Source: CAZDDB01 sp963843285 (GTDB lineage Bacteria > Acidobacteriota > HRBIN11 > JAKEFK01). Taken from it: a DNA stretch of 64,000 nucleotides. The DNA is taken from NCBI GenBank assembly GCA_963843285.1, contig CAWJJO010000018.1, positions 124,001 through 188,000 of the forward strand. The letters run 5' to 3'. Positions 56,092 to 64,000 of this stretch are shown here, piece after piece (the stretch's first letter is position 1; each line of letters opens with the position of its first letter). The translations under genes were made by a program, and so were the position numbers. The notes under the pieces were generated by a model. It worked only from the letters and a program-made list of their open reading frames with translations, searched no databases and was not told the origin of the DNA.

Positions 56092-56460
56092 ATGTCCAAG
56101 ATAAATACAAAAGAGGATGCTCGCCGGAAAAGAAAACTACGGATTCGGAAGCATGTTTTTGGGACTTCCAGTAAACCGCGATTGGCCGTTTTCCGTAGCC
56201 TGAATCATATTTACGCGCAGGCGATTGATGATCAAACGGGAAAGACGATTTTGAGCGCCTCCAGTGTGGAATCGGAAGTAAAAGGCAAAGCCAAGAAGAC
56301 AGGGAATAAGGAGACCGCAAAGTTTGTCGGAGAACTCATTGCACAAAAATGTAAATCGAAAGGGATTGAATCGGTTGTATTTGATCGCAGCGGTTATGTC
56401 TATCATGGCCGTATCAAAGCGCTGGCAGAAGCCGCTCGGGCTGCCGGTCTGAAGTTTTAG
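56092..56460 (+). CDS. rplR: 50S ribosomal protein L18
   Basis: 5S rRNA-binding protein. RRKRKLRIRKHVFGTSSKPRLAVFRS (in part), NHIYAQAIDDQTGKTILSAS and FDRSGYVYHGRIKALAEAAR. 122 residues. The stop overlaps AGGAGG, the ribosome binding site of rpsE. Confidence 0.97.
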   Translation: MSKINTKEDARRKRKLRIRKHVFGTSSKPRLAVFRSLNHIYAQAIDDQTGKTILSASSVESEVKGKAKKTGNKETAKFVGELIAQKCKSKGIESVVFDRSGYVYHGRIKALAEAARAAGLKF

Positions 56461-56470
56461 GAGGTTTGGT

Positions 56471-56953
56471 TTGGACGAGAAGCAGCAGGAACTAAGAGAC
56501 CAGGTGGTCCATATCAATCGTGTTACCAAGGTTGTGAAGGGTGGCAAGAATTTGAATTTTAGCGCCCTGGTGGTTGTGGGAGATGGACGTGGCCGGGTCG
56601 GTTATGGCAAAGGCAAAGCAAAGGAAGTGCCACTTGCCATTGAAAAAGCCACAAAGGATGCAAAGAAACACATGATCGTGGTTCCGCTTGAGGGTACAAC
56701 CATACCCCACAAAATTGAGGGCAGGTATGGCGCAGGACGGGTAGTTTTGCTACCGGCAGCGCCCGGAACCGGAGTGATCGCGGGTGGTCCCGTTCGTGCT
56801 GTTGTGGAACTCGCAGGGATTCAAGACATTTTAAGCAAATCCTTACGATCGTCGAATCCATACAACGTGGTGAAGGCTACGTTTGACGGGTTGGGTAAAT
56901 TGAAGTCACGTGAAAAAGTGGCGATTCTTCGAGGAAAGGAACTACCAAGATAA
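56471..56953 (+). CDS. rpsE: 30S ribosomal protein S5
   Basis: At the mRNA entry and the S4 interface. RVTKVVKGGKNLNFSALVVV, GRGRVGYGKGKAKEVPLAI, GRYGAGRVVLLPAAPGTG and SLRSSNPYNVVKATFDGL. 160 residues. The start is TTG 56471, six bases after AGGAGG (56459-56464). No ATG fits the conserved N-terminus. Confidence 0.97.
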   Translation: MDEKQQELRDQVVHINRVTKVVKGGKNLNFSALVVVGDGRGRVGYGKGKAKEVPLAIEKATKDAKKHMIVVPLEGTTIPHKIEGRYGAGRVVLLPAAPGTGVIAGGPVRAVVELAGIQDILSKSLRSSNPYNVVKATFDGLGKLKSREKVAILRGKELPR

Positions 56954-56956
56954 GTT

Positions 56957-57172
56957 ATGGAAAAGAAACGAGCCGGAACGGTTATCAAAAAAGAATCAAA
57001 ATTGCGGATCCGTCAGGTTCGCAGCATCATCGGCGGTACGGAAAAGCAGAAAGCCGTACTCAGGAGTCTTGGACTCCGGCGGATGCACCAGGAAGTTGTG
57101 CATCCTGCGAACGCAGCGATTCGTGGAATGATCAAAAAGATTCCGCACCTGTTGAAGGTGGTGGAGGAATAA
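56957..57172 (+). CDS. rpmD: 50S ribosomal protein L30
   Basis: Small large-subunit protein: KLRIRQVRSIIGGTEKQKAV, LRSLGLRRMHQEVVHPANAA, IRGMIKKIPHLLKVVE. 71 residues, slightly longer than the usual 58-60 because of the N-terminal MEKKRAGTVIKKES. Packed three bases after rpsE and one before rplO. Confidence 0.95.
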   Translation: MEKKRAGTVIKKESKLRIRQVRSIIGGTEKQKAVLRSLGLRRMHQEVVHPANAAIRGMIKKIPHLLKVVEE

Positions 57173-57173
57173 T

Positions 57174-57629
57174 ATGGAACTTCATCGTTTGACGCCGGCA
57201 AAAGGCGCGACACATAAAAAGAAGAGAGTCGGTCGCGGTCCTGGTTCCGGACACGGCAAAACCGCCTGTCGAGGAAGCAAGGGACAGCGCTCGCGCGCGG
57301 GGCATTCCCTGAAACGGGGCTTTGAAGGCGGTCAGATGCCGCTGCATCGCCGAATCCCCAAACGCGGTTTCCATAATATATTCCGGCGTGAACTTGCGGC
57401 AATTAATGTTTCGCAGTTGAACGGATTTCCAGCCGGCTCCACGGTCACACCTGAAGAGCTGGTGCGCCAGGGAATGATTAAGCGGACCGTTCATGGTGTG
57501 AAGATTCTCGCGGAAGGCGAATTAAAAATAAAACTCGTCGTTCAAGCTCATAAGTTTAGTGCCGGTGCGGCAAAAAAAATTGCGGCTGCAGGCGGCAAAG
57601 CGGAGGTTATCGGTGGCACTGGTAGGTGA
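57174..57629 (+). CDS. rplO: 50S ribosomal protein L15
   Basis: Glycine- and arginine-rich N-terminus MELHRLTPAKGATHKKKRVG, RGPGSGHGKTACRGSKGQRS, then FEGGQMPLHRRIPKRGF and the C-terminal VQAHKFSAGAAKKIAAAGG. 151 residues. The end overlaps the GTG start of secY by 17 bases, and the secY ribosome binding site is inside rplO. Confidence 0.97.
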   Translation: MELHRLTPAKGATHKKKRVGRGPGSGHGKTACRGSKGQRSRAGHSLKRGFEGGQMPLHRRIPKRGFHNIFRRELAAINVSQLNGFPAGSTVTPEELVRQGMIKRTVHGVKILAEGELKIKLVVQAHKFSAGAAKKIAAAGGKAEVIGGTGR

Positions 57630-59004
57630 TAGTGTAAAGAACATGATGAGCATTCCGGATCTCCGGAAGCGCATCTTCTATACACTGATTCTTCTCGCCG
57701 TATATCGTATCGGCGCTGTCATCCCGACTCCAGGCGTAAACGCTGCTGCAATGGAGGAATTTTTCCGCCAGACGCAGGGGACTGTGCTCGGGTTCTTGGA
57801 TTTGTTTTCCGGCAGGGCGATGAGAAGATTCTCGATCTTTTCTCTCGGAATCATGCCGTATATCAGCGCATCGATCATTCTCCAGCTGTTGACCGTAGTG
57901 TGGCCATATCTGGAAAAACTCTCCAAAGAAGGAGAGTTGGGACGCCGAAAAATCACACAATACACGCGCTACCTGACTGTCGTGCTCGCGCTCATTCAGT
58001 CGTTTGGGATTTCTTTGACATTGGAAAATATGCAGCCTGTCGGCGGATTGAGAATCGTGGATCATGGCGGGATGTCGTTTCGTTTGATTACGATGTTGAC
58101 GCTAACCACCGGCACAGCCTTTCTGATGTGGCTCGGCGAGCAGATTACTGAGCGTGGAATCGGGAATGGAATTTCTTTGATTATTTTTGCAGGAATCGTT
58201 GTTGCCTTACCGAATGCCATCATTCAGCTTTTTGTGAACTTGCAGACAGGAACGATGGGACTTCTGACATTGATCTTCCTGATGATATTGATGGTTGGCG
58301 TGGTTGGCGTGATCATTTACGTGGAGCGCGCCCAGCGGCGTATTCCTATTCAGTATCCGAAGCGGGTCATGGGACGTCGCGTTGTGGGTGGAACCACGAA
58401 TCATCTTCCACTGCGCGTAAACACAGGTGGTGTGATCCCCGTGATCTTCGCCTCTTCGCTGCTGGCATTTCCACAGACACTTGCGTACTTTAGCAAGGCT
58501 CCGTGGATGACCAGCATTGTGCAGCAGCTCTCCTACGGGATGCCGCTTTATAACTTCCTGTATATTGCAATGATCATCTTTTTTTGCTATTTCTACACCG
58601 CGATCGTTTTCAATCCGACGAATGTGGCAGATGAGATCAAGAAACATGGCGGTTTTGTTCCAGGGATCCGGCCCGGAAAACGCACGGCAGATTTTATTGA
58701 ACGAATTCTCACCCGGATTACCCTAGTGGGCGCCGTTTACCTCGCGTTGGTTGCGATTCTACCCGAATTCTTGACCCAGGGTTTCAAAGTCGAACCGATT
58801 CCCTGGATCGGGCCAAAACTGAACGATATGCTGCCGCAATGGGTAACCCGCGGAATGAACGTGCCTTTTTATTTCGGCGGTACTTCATTGCTGATTGTAG
58901 TAGGTGTCGGCATGGATACGTTGCAACAAGTCGAGAGCCAGTTAATTATGCGTCACTACGAGGGCTTTGTGAAAAAAGGAAGAATTCGAGGCCGTCGCGG
59001 TTGA
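57613..59004 (+). CDS. secY: Preprotein translocase subunit SecY
   Basis: The channel subunit of the Sec translocon with about ten membrane helices. SIPDLRKRIFYTLILLAVYR at the start, PTPGVN, the plug region, LGIMPYISASIILQLLT, and GKRTADFIERILTRITLVGA. I take GTG 57613, six bases after CGGAGG, which gives 13 residues before IPDLRKR as usual; ATG 57643 is the alternative. 463 residues. SecE is near the rpoBC cluster and SecG is not in this window. Confidence 0.96.
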   Translation: MALVGDSVKNMMSIPDLRKRIFYTLILLAVYRIGAVIPTPGVNAAAMEEFFRQTQGTVLGFLDLFSGRAMRRFSIFSLGIMPYISASIILQLLTVVWPYLEKLSKEGELGRRKITQYTRYLTVVLALIQSFGISLTLENMQPVGGLRIVDHGGMSFRLITMLTLTTGTAFLMWLGEQITERGIGNGISLIIFAGIVVALPNAIIQLFVNLQTGTMGLLTLIFLMILMVGVVGVIIYVERAQRRIPIQYPKRVMGRRVVGGTTNHLPLRVNTGGVIPVIFASSLLAFPQTLAYFSKAPWMTSIVQQLSYGMPLYNFLYIAMIIFFCYFYTAIVFNPTNVADEIKKHGGFVPGIRPGKRTADFIERILTRITLVGAVYLALVAILPEFLTQGFKVEPIPWIGPKLNDMLPQWVTRGMNVPFYFGGTSLLIVVGVGMDTLQQVESQLIMRHYEGFVKKGRIRGRRG

Positions 59005-59026
59005 AAACTCAGCGATCTTTGAAAAT

Positions 59027-59680
59027 ATGAACCGGATTCCAGTCATCATTTTTCTGGGTGCTCCTGGAGCCGGAAAAGGGACACAGGCTTTGCATCTCTC
59101 GAATACAAAGCATATTCCCAGGATTTCCACTGGGGATATGTTGCGCCAGGCTGTACAGGACGACTCTCCGCTTGGCAGAAAAGTGGAAGCGATCATGCAA
59201 GAGGGCCGTTTAGTGGATGATGAAACGATGTTGAAGCTAATCGAAGAACGGATTTCCAGACCGGATTGTAAGAACGGCTTTATTTTAGACGGATATCCGC
59301 GAAACATGCAGCAGGCAGCAGCCTTCGAGCATATCCTTCAACCGCATATGGATCTCCGCGTCATCAAAATCGAGGTTGCGGAAGAAGATATCGTAAAGCG
59401 GATCGCCGGACGTAGAACCTGTCCGAGATGCGAGAGAATTTACAATATTTATTTTCATCCGGCGGGAAAGGATGAGTTGTGCGATGTCGATCAGACGCCG
59501 TTGTTTCGAAGAGACGATGATCAGGAAGAAGTGGTGCGGCGAAGAATCGAAACGTATCAAAGGGAAACCCGCCCTTTGATCGATTATTACGGGAGCAAAG
59601 GAGTTTTGCAGCTTGTAAACGGAAGCCAGAAGGCAAATATCGTAACGGCTGAAATCCAGCAAGCTGTGGCTTTGAACTAA
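59027..59680 (+). CDS. adk: Adenylate kinase with zinc-type lid
   Basis: Interconverts ATP, ADP and AMP. P-loop GAPGAGKGTQ (11-20), the AMP site STGDMLR, LDGYPRN, and a long LID with CPRC...CDVD (Cys132, Cys135, Cys152, Asp155) as in the Cys3-Asp zinc lids. RRDDDQEEVVRRRIETY follows. 217 residues. In the usual place between secY and map. Confidence 0.97.
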   Translation: MNRIPVIIFLGAPGAGKGTQALHLSNTKHIPRISTGDMLRQAVQDDSPLGRKVEAIMQEGRLVDDETMLKLIEERISRPDCKNGFILDGYPRNMQQAAAFEHILQPHMDLRVIKIEVAEEDIVKRIAGRRTCPRCERIYNIYFHPAGKDELCDVDQTPLFRRDDDQEEVVRRRIETYQRETRPLIDYYGSKGVLQLVNGSQKANIVTAEIQQAVALN

Positions 59681-59683
59681 TAT

Positions 59684-60433
59684 ATGGTGCATCTAAAGAC
59701 AGAACAGGAGATCTCAAAGATCCGTAAGGCGAGTCAGATCGTTGCCCGGACCTTGCAGGTTCTCGCCGAACATGTTCAGGAAGGAATTACTACAAAGGAA
59801 CTGGACAAGATCGCGGAGAGCGAGATCCGTAAAGAGGGTGGGTCCCCAGCCTTCAAAGGATACAGAGGCTTTCCTGCGACGCTATGCGTTTCTGTCAACG
59901 AAGAAATTATTCACGGGATCCCCTCCGGGAAGAAACTGAAGAAAGGGGATATTGTCGGACTGGACCTTGGCGCGATCTGGCAGGGATTCTATGGCGATGC
60001 TGCGAGAACAGTTGCCGTGGGCGAAATATCTGATGAGGCGAGAAAGCTGACAGAGGTGACCGAAGAGTCGTTGTGGATTGGAATCAAGCAAGCACGCTCC
60101 GGAAATCGCGTGGGCGACATCGGTTATGCTGTGCAGCAACATGTGGAGGCTCACGGCTATTCGGTTGTACGGGAATTCGTAGGTCATGGCATTGGTCGCA
60201 GCCTGCATGAAGATCCGCAAGTGCCGAATTACGGAAAACAGGGGCACGGTCATCGCTTGAAGCCTGGTCTGGTTCTGGCCATTGAACCGATGGTATGCAT
60301 GGGAAGCAATGAAGTGATGATGTTGGAAGATAACTGGACAGCCGTTACAAAAGACGGATCGCTTTCAGCTCATTTTGAGCATTCGATCGCAATCACAAAC
60401 AACGGTCCGGTGATTCTATCCACTCTGGATTGA
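59684..60433 (+). CDS. map: Methionine aminopeptidase type I
   Basis: Removes N-terminal methionine. The five metal ligands are Asp94 (GLDLGA), Asp105 (GDAARTV), His168 (GHGIGRSLHEDP), Glu201 (AIEPM) and Glu232 (HFEHS). 249 residues with no N-terminal zinc-finger extension, so type Ia. Start ATG 59684, three bases after the adk stop. The gene order adk-map-infA-rpmJ is canonical. Confidence 0.97.
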   Translation: MVHLKTEQEISKIRKASQIVARTLQVLAEHVQEGITTKELDKIAESEIRKEGGSPAFKGYRGFPATLCVSVNEEIIHGIPSGKKLKKGDIVGLDLGAIWQGFYGDAARTVAVGEISDEARKLTEVTEESLWIGIKQARSGNRVGDIGYAVQQHVEAHGYSVVREFVGHGIGRSLHEDPQVPNYGKQGHGHRLKPGLVLAIEPMVCMGSNEVMMLEDNWTAVTKDGSLSAHFEHSIAITNNGPVILSTLD

Positions 60434-60441
60434 TTTACGGA

Positions 60442-60663
60442 ATGCCAAAAGAAGAAGCAATTGAAGTAACCGGAACAGTAACGGAAACACTGCCGAATGC
60501 GATGTTTCGCGTTCGATTGGACGGAAAGGACCATATTGTGCTTGCGCACATATCCGGGAAGATGCGGAAGAATTTTATCCGGATTCTTCCCGGCGACAAG
60601 GTCAAAGTGGAATTAACTCCCTATGATCTGACGCGCGGCCGGATTACCTACCGGTTTAAGTGA
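60442..60663 (+). CDS. infA: Translation initiation factor IF-1
   Basis: Binds the ribosomal A site during initiation. EEAIEVTGTVTETLPNAMFR, HIVLAHISGKMRKNFIRILP and GDKVKVELTPYDLTRGRITY cover the whole OB fold. 73 residues from ATG 60442. A TTG at 60430 overlapping the map stop is in frame but would add four residues not found in the family. Confidence 0.97.
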   Translation: MPKEEAIEVTGTVTETLPNAMFRVRLDGKDHIVLAHISGKMRKNFIRILPGDKVKVELTPYDLTRGRITYRFK

Positions 60664-60670
60664 GAAAAAT

Positions 60671-60784
60671 ATGAAGATTCGAGCATCAGTGAAGCGGATG
60701 TGTGATAAATGCAAAATTATCATCCGGCGTGGAAGAATCCGGGTGATCTGTGAAAACCCGAAGCACAAACAGCGACAGGGATAA
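60671..60784 (+). CDS. rpmJ: 50S ribosomal protein L36
   Basis: A 37-residue zinc ribbon: MKIRASVKRMCDKCKIIIRR, GRIRVICENPKHKQRQG, with Cys11, Cys14, Cys27 and His32 as ligands. It follows infA by seven bases, and a hairpin repeat fills the gap to rpsM. It is too short for most ORF finders. Confidence 0.96.
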   Translation: MKIRASVKRMCDKCKIIIRRGRIRVICENPKHKQRQG

Positions 60785-60786
60785 TG

Positions 60787-60876
60787 ATTTCACCGCAGAG
60801 ACGCAGAGTGTGCAGAGACAGGATGGAGAGTATTCCTTTTCTTTCCTCTGCGTTCTCGGCGTCTCTGCGGTGAAAT
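60787..60876. repeat. 18-bp-arm hairpin repeat between rpmJ and rpsM
   Basis: ATTTCACCGCAGAGACGC (60787-60804) and GCGTCTCTGCGGTGAAAT (60859-60876) are perfect complements. The arms extend inward with imperfect CAGAG and CTCTG units. It starts three bases after the rpmJ stop and ends six bases before the rpsM ribosome binding site AGGAGG. Confidence 0.93.
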
Positions 60877-60891
60877 CCTAAGGAGGAATGT

Positions 60892-61308
60892 ATGGCACGT
60901 ATTGCGGGAATTGATTTGCCGCCGAACAAAAGGATTGAGGTCAGCCTGACCTATATTTACGGGATTGGCCGCGCGAGGTCTCAACAGATTTTGAAAAAAG
61001 CTCAGGTGGAAGAAGCGACGAAAGTGAAAGATCTGACCGAAGAACAGGTGAGCTCGATCCGGAAGGTCATTGATCAGGAAGGTAGAGTCGAAGGCGATCT
61101 CAAGAAAGAAGTAAACATGAACATCAAGCGGTTGATGGATATCGGTTGCTATCGCGGGATGAGGCATCGTCGCGGGTTGCCGGTTCGTGGCCAACGCACG
61201 CATACAAACGCGCGTACCAGAAAAGGACCGCGAGGCAAGATGGTCACCATGAAGAAGCCGAAAGCGGCTGCTGCACCGGCGGTGGCGCCTGCGGCTCCGA
61301 AAGCGTAG
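60892..61308 (+). CDS. rpsM: 30S ribosomal protein S13
   Basis: Head protein contacting P-site tRNA and L5. MARIAGIDLPPNKRIEVSLT, YIYGIGRARSQQILKKA, NMNIKRLMDIGCYRGMRHRR and GQRTHTNARTRKGPRGKM. 138 residues; the last 18 (MKKPKAAAAPAVAPAAPKA) are an Ala/Pro/Lys extension. Start ATG 60892 behind AGGAGG; a nearer ATG at 60888 is out of frame. Confidence 0.97.
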   Translation: MARIAGIDLPPNKRIEVSLTYIYGIGRARSQQILKKAQVEEATKVKDLTEEQVSSIRKVIDQEGRVEGDLKKEVNMNIKRLMDIGCYRGMRHRRGLPVRGQRTHTNARTRKGPRGKMVTMKKPKAAAAPAVAPAAPKA

Positions 61309-61320
61309 AGGTAGCGTATT

Positions 61321-61710
61321 ATGACAAGTTCTCCAAAAAAGAGTTCCAAAAAGAAGGATCTGAAAGTTCCAGTGGGAATCGTTCACATTCAGGCAACTTT
61401 CAATAACGCAATTATTACGATCACCGATTTGCAGGGAAATGTGGTGAGCTGGGCCTCTGCGGGCACTCTCGGATTCAAGGGTTCCCGAAAAGGAACTCCA
61501 TTCGGTGCGCAACAGGCAGCAGTCAAATGCGGACAGGAAGCGATCAAGCACGGCTTGAAACGCGTTCATGTTCGTGTAAAAGGACCTGGCGCAGGCCGCG
61601 AGTCCGCAATCCGCGCTTTGCAATCAATTGGAATCGAAATCAAGTCTATCAAGGATGTGACGCCGATCCCTCACAATGGTTGCCGTCCACCTAAACGGAG
61701 AAGAGTGTAA
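61321..61710 (+). CDS. rpsK: 30S ribosomal protein S11
   Basis: Platform protein: GIVHIQATFNNAIITITDLQ, GNVVSWASAGTLGFKGSRKG, TPFGAQQAAV, RVKGPGAGRESAIRALQ and DVTPIPHNGCRPPKRRRV. 129 residues. Its stop shares one base with the ATG of rpsD (TAATG). Confidence 0.98.
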   Translation: MTSSPKKSSKKKDLKVPVGIVHIQATFNNAIITITDLQGNVVSWASAGTLGFKGSRKGTPFGAQQAAVKCGQEAIKHGLKRVHVRVKGPGAGRESAIRALQSIGIEIKSIKDVTPIPHNGCRPPKRRRV

Positions 61711-62336
61711 TGGCTAGATATATTGGGCCAGTTTGTCGACGTTGCCGGCGGGAGGGAGTAAAACTCTTCTTGAAAGGCGAAAAATGTTTTACAAAGTGCA
61801 TTATCGAGAAGAGACCCACGATTCCGGGGCAGCATGGTAGAAACCGAAGGGCAAAATTGCTTGGGTTCGGTCTGCAACTGCGTGAGAAACAGAAGGTAAA
61901 GCGGATGTACGGGCTTGTTGAAAAACAGTTCCGTCTTACTTTTGCGCGGGCAGAGAAAGGAAAAGGAATCACCGGCGAAGCCCTGCTGGTCCTTTTGGAA
62001 AGCCGCCTGGACAACATTCTGTATCGTCTGGGGCTTGCATCTTCAAGAGCGCAGGCAAGACAGTTCATCCAGCACGGTCATGTGCGCGTGAATTCTCAGA
62101 AGGTCACGATCCCTTCTTATTCCGTTTCGCCCGGGGATGTGATCGGATTGAAAGAACACTTGATGGAAAATGTGCATGTCGTGCAGGCAGTCAATGTCAG
62201 CCGCAGCCGCGGCGTGCCACCCTGGTTGGAGCTGGATCCGGAAAAACCGCAAGGGAGAGTGATTGCTCTTCCAACTAGAGCGGATCTGACTATGCCGATC
62301 CAGGAGAATCTGATCGTCGAGCTTTATTCAAAGTAA
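61710..62336 (+). CDS. rpsD: 30S ribosomal protein S4, zinc-binding type
   Basis: Assembly initiator of the small subunit, and regulator of the alpha operon in E. coli. The N-terminal zinc site is Cys9, Cys12, Cys26 and Cys30 (PVCRRCRREG...EKCFTKC). PGQHGRNRRAK, the S4 domain ESRLDNILYRLGLASSRAQA and RQFIQHGHVRVNSQKV. 208 residues. A 98-bp spacer with hairpin TGCAGG/CCTGCA (62341-62346, 62353-62358) separates it from rpoA. Confidence 0.97.
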   Translation: MARYIGPVCRRCRREGVKLFLKGEKCFTKCIIEKRPTIPGQHGRNRRAKLLGFGLQLREKQKVKRMYGLVEKQFRLTFARAEKGKGITGEALLVLLESRLDNILYRLGLASSRAQARQFIQHGHVRVNSQKVTIPSYSVSPGDVIGLKEHLMENVHVVQAVNVSRSRGVPPWLELDPEKPQGRVIALPTRADLTMPIQENLIVELYSK

Positions 62337-62434
62337 TTTTTGCAGGGCAAAACCTGCATCACTGGAACGAAACAGCATCGGGGAGTGTACCAACCCTGCT
62401 GCAGAGGTTCCAAGATTGAGGAGGAATTCCGATA

Positions 62435-63403
62435 ATGGTATTAGAAGGTTTTCAAAAACCGGCTCGTTTGAATATCAATAAAGAAACGTTAACCGGGACG
62501 TATGGCCTTTTCTACGCGCAGCCGTTTGAAAAGGGTTTTGGGATTACCGTGGGGAACGCCCTGCGGCGAGTTCTGATTTCGTCCATTGAAGGAGCGGCCA
62601 TCACTGCCGTAAAAATCGCAGGAGTGCTGCACGAATTCTCCACGATACCCGGAGTAGTCGAAGATGTCACTGACATCATTCTGAATCTAAAGCAGGTTCC
62701 GATTCAGTTGATGGCGGATCATCAGAAGATCATTTCCATCACGGCAACCGAAATCGGTCCTGTGACCGCGGGGATGGTGAAACATGATGCGGACATCAAG
62801 ATTTTGAACCCCGACCTCCACATCGCGACGATTGGAGACCGGGGCAAACTGGAAATGGAGATGGTGGTTCAAAGAGGGCGCGGTTATGTGGCCGCGGAAA
62901 GAAATGTACAAAAGGATCTCGGGATCGGATATATTCCTCTCGATTCAGTGCATTCCCCAGTATTGAAGGTGAAATATCATGTCGAACCGGCGCGTGTCGG
63001 CCAATCCAGCCAGTATGAGAAGTTGACATTGGAGATCTGGACGAACGGCACGATTTCTCCGGTAGATGCGCTGTCCAATGCAGCCGAAATCCTTTCGGAT
63101 CATCTGGATATTTTCATTGAGCTGGATGAGGCAAGGTCCTTGCCGGCTGCAGATGATGCGGCCAGAAAGGGCGGAAAAGTAGCAGCGTCTTCCAAAGATG
63201 CGCTGGACAAGAGCATCGAAGAACTCGAGTTGGGCGTTCGCGCATACAACTGTTTGAAGAATGCGAACATTTACACGTTGAAGGATCTTGTGACAAAAAC
63301 GGAATCGGACTTGCTGAAGACAAAACATTTTGGACGCAAGTCATTGCAACAGGTCAAACATGTTCTGGACAGCATGGGCTTGTCTCTGGGCATGGAAGTA
63401 TAG
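62435..63403 (+). CDS. rpoA: DNA-directed RNA polymerase subunit alpha
   Basis: Assembly platform of RNA polymerase. The N-terminal domain includes FEKGFGITVGNALRRVLISS, EGAAITAVKI and HEFSTIPGVVEDVTDIILNL. The C-terminal domain has LGVRAYNCLKNANIYTLKDL and GRKSLQQVKHVLDSMGLSLG, which bind UP elements and regulators. 322 residues. GAGGAGG is the ribosome binding site. Confidence 0.98.
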   Translation: MVLEGFQKPARLNINKETLTGTYGLFYAQPFEKGFGITVGNALRRVLISSIEGAAITAVKIAGVLHEFSTIPGVVEDVTDIILNLKQVPIQLMADHQKIISITATEIGPVTAGMVKHDADIKILNPDLHIATIGDRGKLEMEMVVQRGRGYVAAERNVQKDLGIGYIPLDSVHSPVLKVKYHVEPARVGQSSQYEKLTLEIWTNGTISPVDALSNAAEILSDHLDIFIELDEARSLPAADDAARKGGKVAASSKDALDKSIEELELGVRAYNCLKNANIYTLKDLVTKTESDLLKTKHFGRKSLQQVKHVLDSMGLSLGMEV

Positions 63404-63412
63404 GAGTTTGTT

Positions 63413-63889
63413 ATGCGCCATCGAAACAGGCGAGGAAAGCTCGGTAAGAAAACCGCACACCGGCTGATGATGCTGCGGAACATGGCTACATCTTTGTTTG
63501 ACAAAGAGCGAATCATGACCACACTTCCGAAAGCCAAGCAACTACGGCCTTTTGCTGAGAAACTGATCACGCTTGCCCGGAAGCAAAATTTGGCTGCCCG
63601 CCGTCAGACACTGGAAATGATCACTGACAAGGATGTGGTGAAAAAGCTGTTTGATGTCATTGCCAAACGCTACGCAGAAGACAAAGGCGGTTACACCCGG
63701 ATCGTTGCCTATCGCAACCGCTGGGGTGATGGCGCGCAACTTGCCTTTCTGGAGCTGAAAGGCGCAGTGCTTCCTGAAAAAGAAGAGAAGCCCGGCAAAA
63801 AGAAGAAAGCGGAAGCTGCTCCCGAAAAGGAAGCGACTCCAAAGAAGAAGAAAAGCGCAGTCAAACCGAAAGCCGAAACAGCCGAATAG
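63413..63889 (+). CDS. rplQ: 50S ribosomal protein L17
   Basis: MRHRNRRGKLGKKTAHRLMM, LFDKERIMTTLPKAKQLRPF, AEKLITLARK and GGYTRIVAYRNRWGDGAQLA identify L17. 158 residues against the usual 116-130; the last 35 or so are a Lys/Ala/Glu tail (PEKEEKPGKKKKAEAAPEKE...). Such tails are common in larger L17 forms. The ribosome binding site is AGGAG. Confidence 0.97.
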   Translation: MRHRNRRGKLGKKTAHRLMMLRNMATSLFDKERIMTTLPKAKQLRPFAEKLITLARKQNLAARRQTLEMITDKDVVKKLFDVIAKRYAEDKGGYTRIVAYRNRWGDGAQLAFLELKGAVLPEKEEKPGKKKKAEAAPEKEATPKKKKSAVKPKAETAE

Positions 63890-63896
63890 CTCTCCA

Positions 63897-64000
63897 ATGA
63901 ACTGTCCGTATTGCGGGTCCAAACAAAATCGTGTGATCGACTCCCGTGAATCCAAAAGAGGGGAGTCGATCCGGCGGCGGCGGGAATGCGAGGATTGCAA
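63897..64000 (+). CDS. nrdR: Transcriptional repressor NrdR, N-terminal part (cut by the window end)
   Basis: The zinc ribbon MNCPYCGSKQNRVIDSRESK then RGESIRRRRECEDC carries Cys3, Cys6, Cys31 and Cys34, a signature of NrdR, which represses ribonucleotide reductase genes when its ATP-cone holds dATP. Only 34 codons are in the window; the ATP-cone lies beyond. ATG 63897 is seven bases after the rplQ stop, so it may be cotranscribed with the alpha operon. Confidence 0.9.
   Translation, partial: MNCPYCGSKQNRVIDSRESKRGESIRRRRECEDC

Overview
The window reads as a contiguous piece of a bacterial chromosome with roughly balanced GC. It most resembles Acidobacteriota or a neighbouring deep-branching Gram-negative phylum. 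That placement is inferred from remembered family features, not from a search: EF-Tu with an IAIAHVEYE switch region, an RpoB carrying an eight-cysteine insertion, L5 with a basic N-terminal extension, futalosine-type menaquinone genes, and a large PilB with an extra N-terminal sensor-like region. No transposase, integrase, prophage, CRISPR array or antiphage locus was seen.

Left part (1-30.7 kb): a mixed housekeeping region. It holds a small membrane protein, an alpha/beta hydrolase, a receiver-domain protein split by a frameshift, valS, a cofactor and metabolism run (nadC, birA, coaX, an unknown gene, comEC, pyk), two convergent GspE/PilB-family genes of which one has lost its ATPase residues, a class A penicillin-binding protein, a TPR lipoprotein, an M23 peptidase, a TrmA-family RNA methyltransferase, a family-2 glycosyltransferase, a quinone set (ubiX, ubiA, mqnE), a 3-hydroxyacyl-CoA dehydrogenase, two secreted proteins of unknown role, a TIGR02757 protein and a histone-deacetylase-like enzyme.

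Right part (30.8-64 kb): almost the whole transcription and translation core, all on the plus strand. tRNA-Tyr, tRNA-Gly, tRNA-Thr, rpmG and tRNA-Trp lead into secE-nusG-rplKAJL-rpoBC. A new sigma70-type promoter (TTGACA, 18 bp, TATAAT) then precedes rpsL-rpsG-fusA-tuf, followed by S10, spc and alpha gene order from rpsJ to rplQ and the start of nrdR. Gene order is canonical, except that the usual tuf copy between tRNA-Thr and tRNA-Trp is missing.

The most striking feature is non-coding. Nearly every spacer longer than about 60 bp is filled by an inverted repeat from one of several low-complexity families: (AC)CGCAAAG units, ACAGAGG/CACAAAGG units, CGCGGAG units, 7-bp GTCCAAA units, 9-bp GCGTCTATC units, GGGACGCCYGCGCTCC hairpins and TGTAGGGGCG hairpins. 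They sit between ribosomal protein genes that are otherwise tightly packed. A separate palindrome, GTAACCATTTGGTTAC, occurs three times, once carrying the stop codons of two convergent genes.

Other observations worth checking are an in-frame L10-L7/L12 reading frame without a stop between the two proteins, a +1 frame break at the N-terminus of rplE, a -1 break in the receiver-domain gene, and the catalytically dead GspE paralogue beside an intact PilB. The three frame anomalies may share one cause, such as small indel errors in the assembly, and are scored with that in mind.
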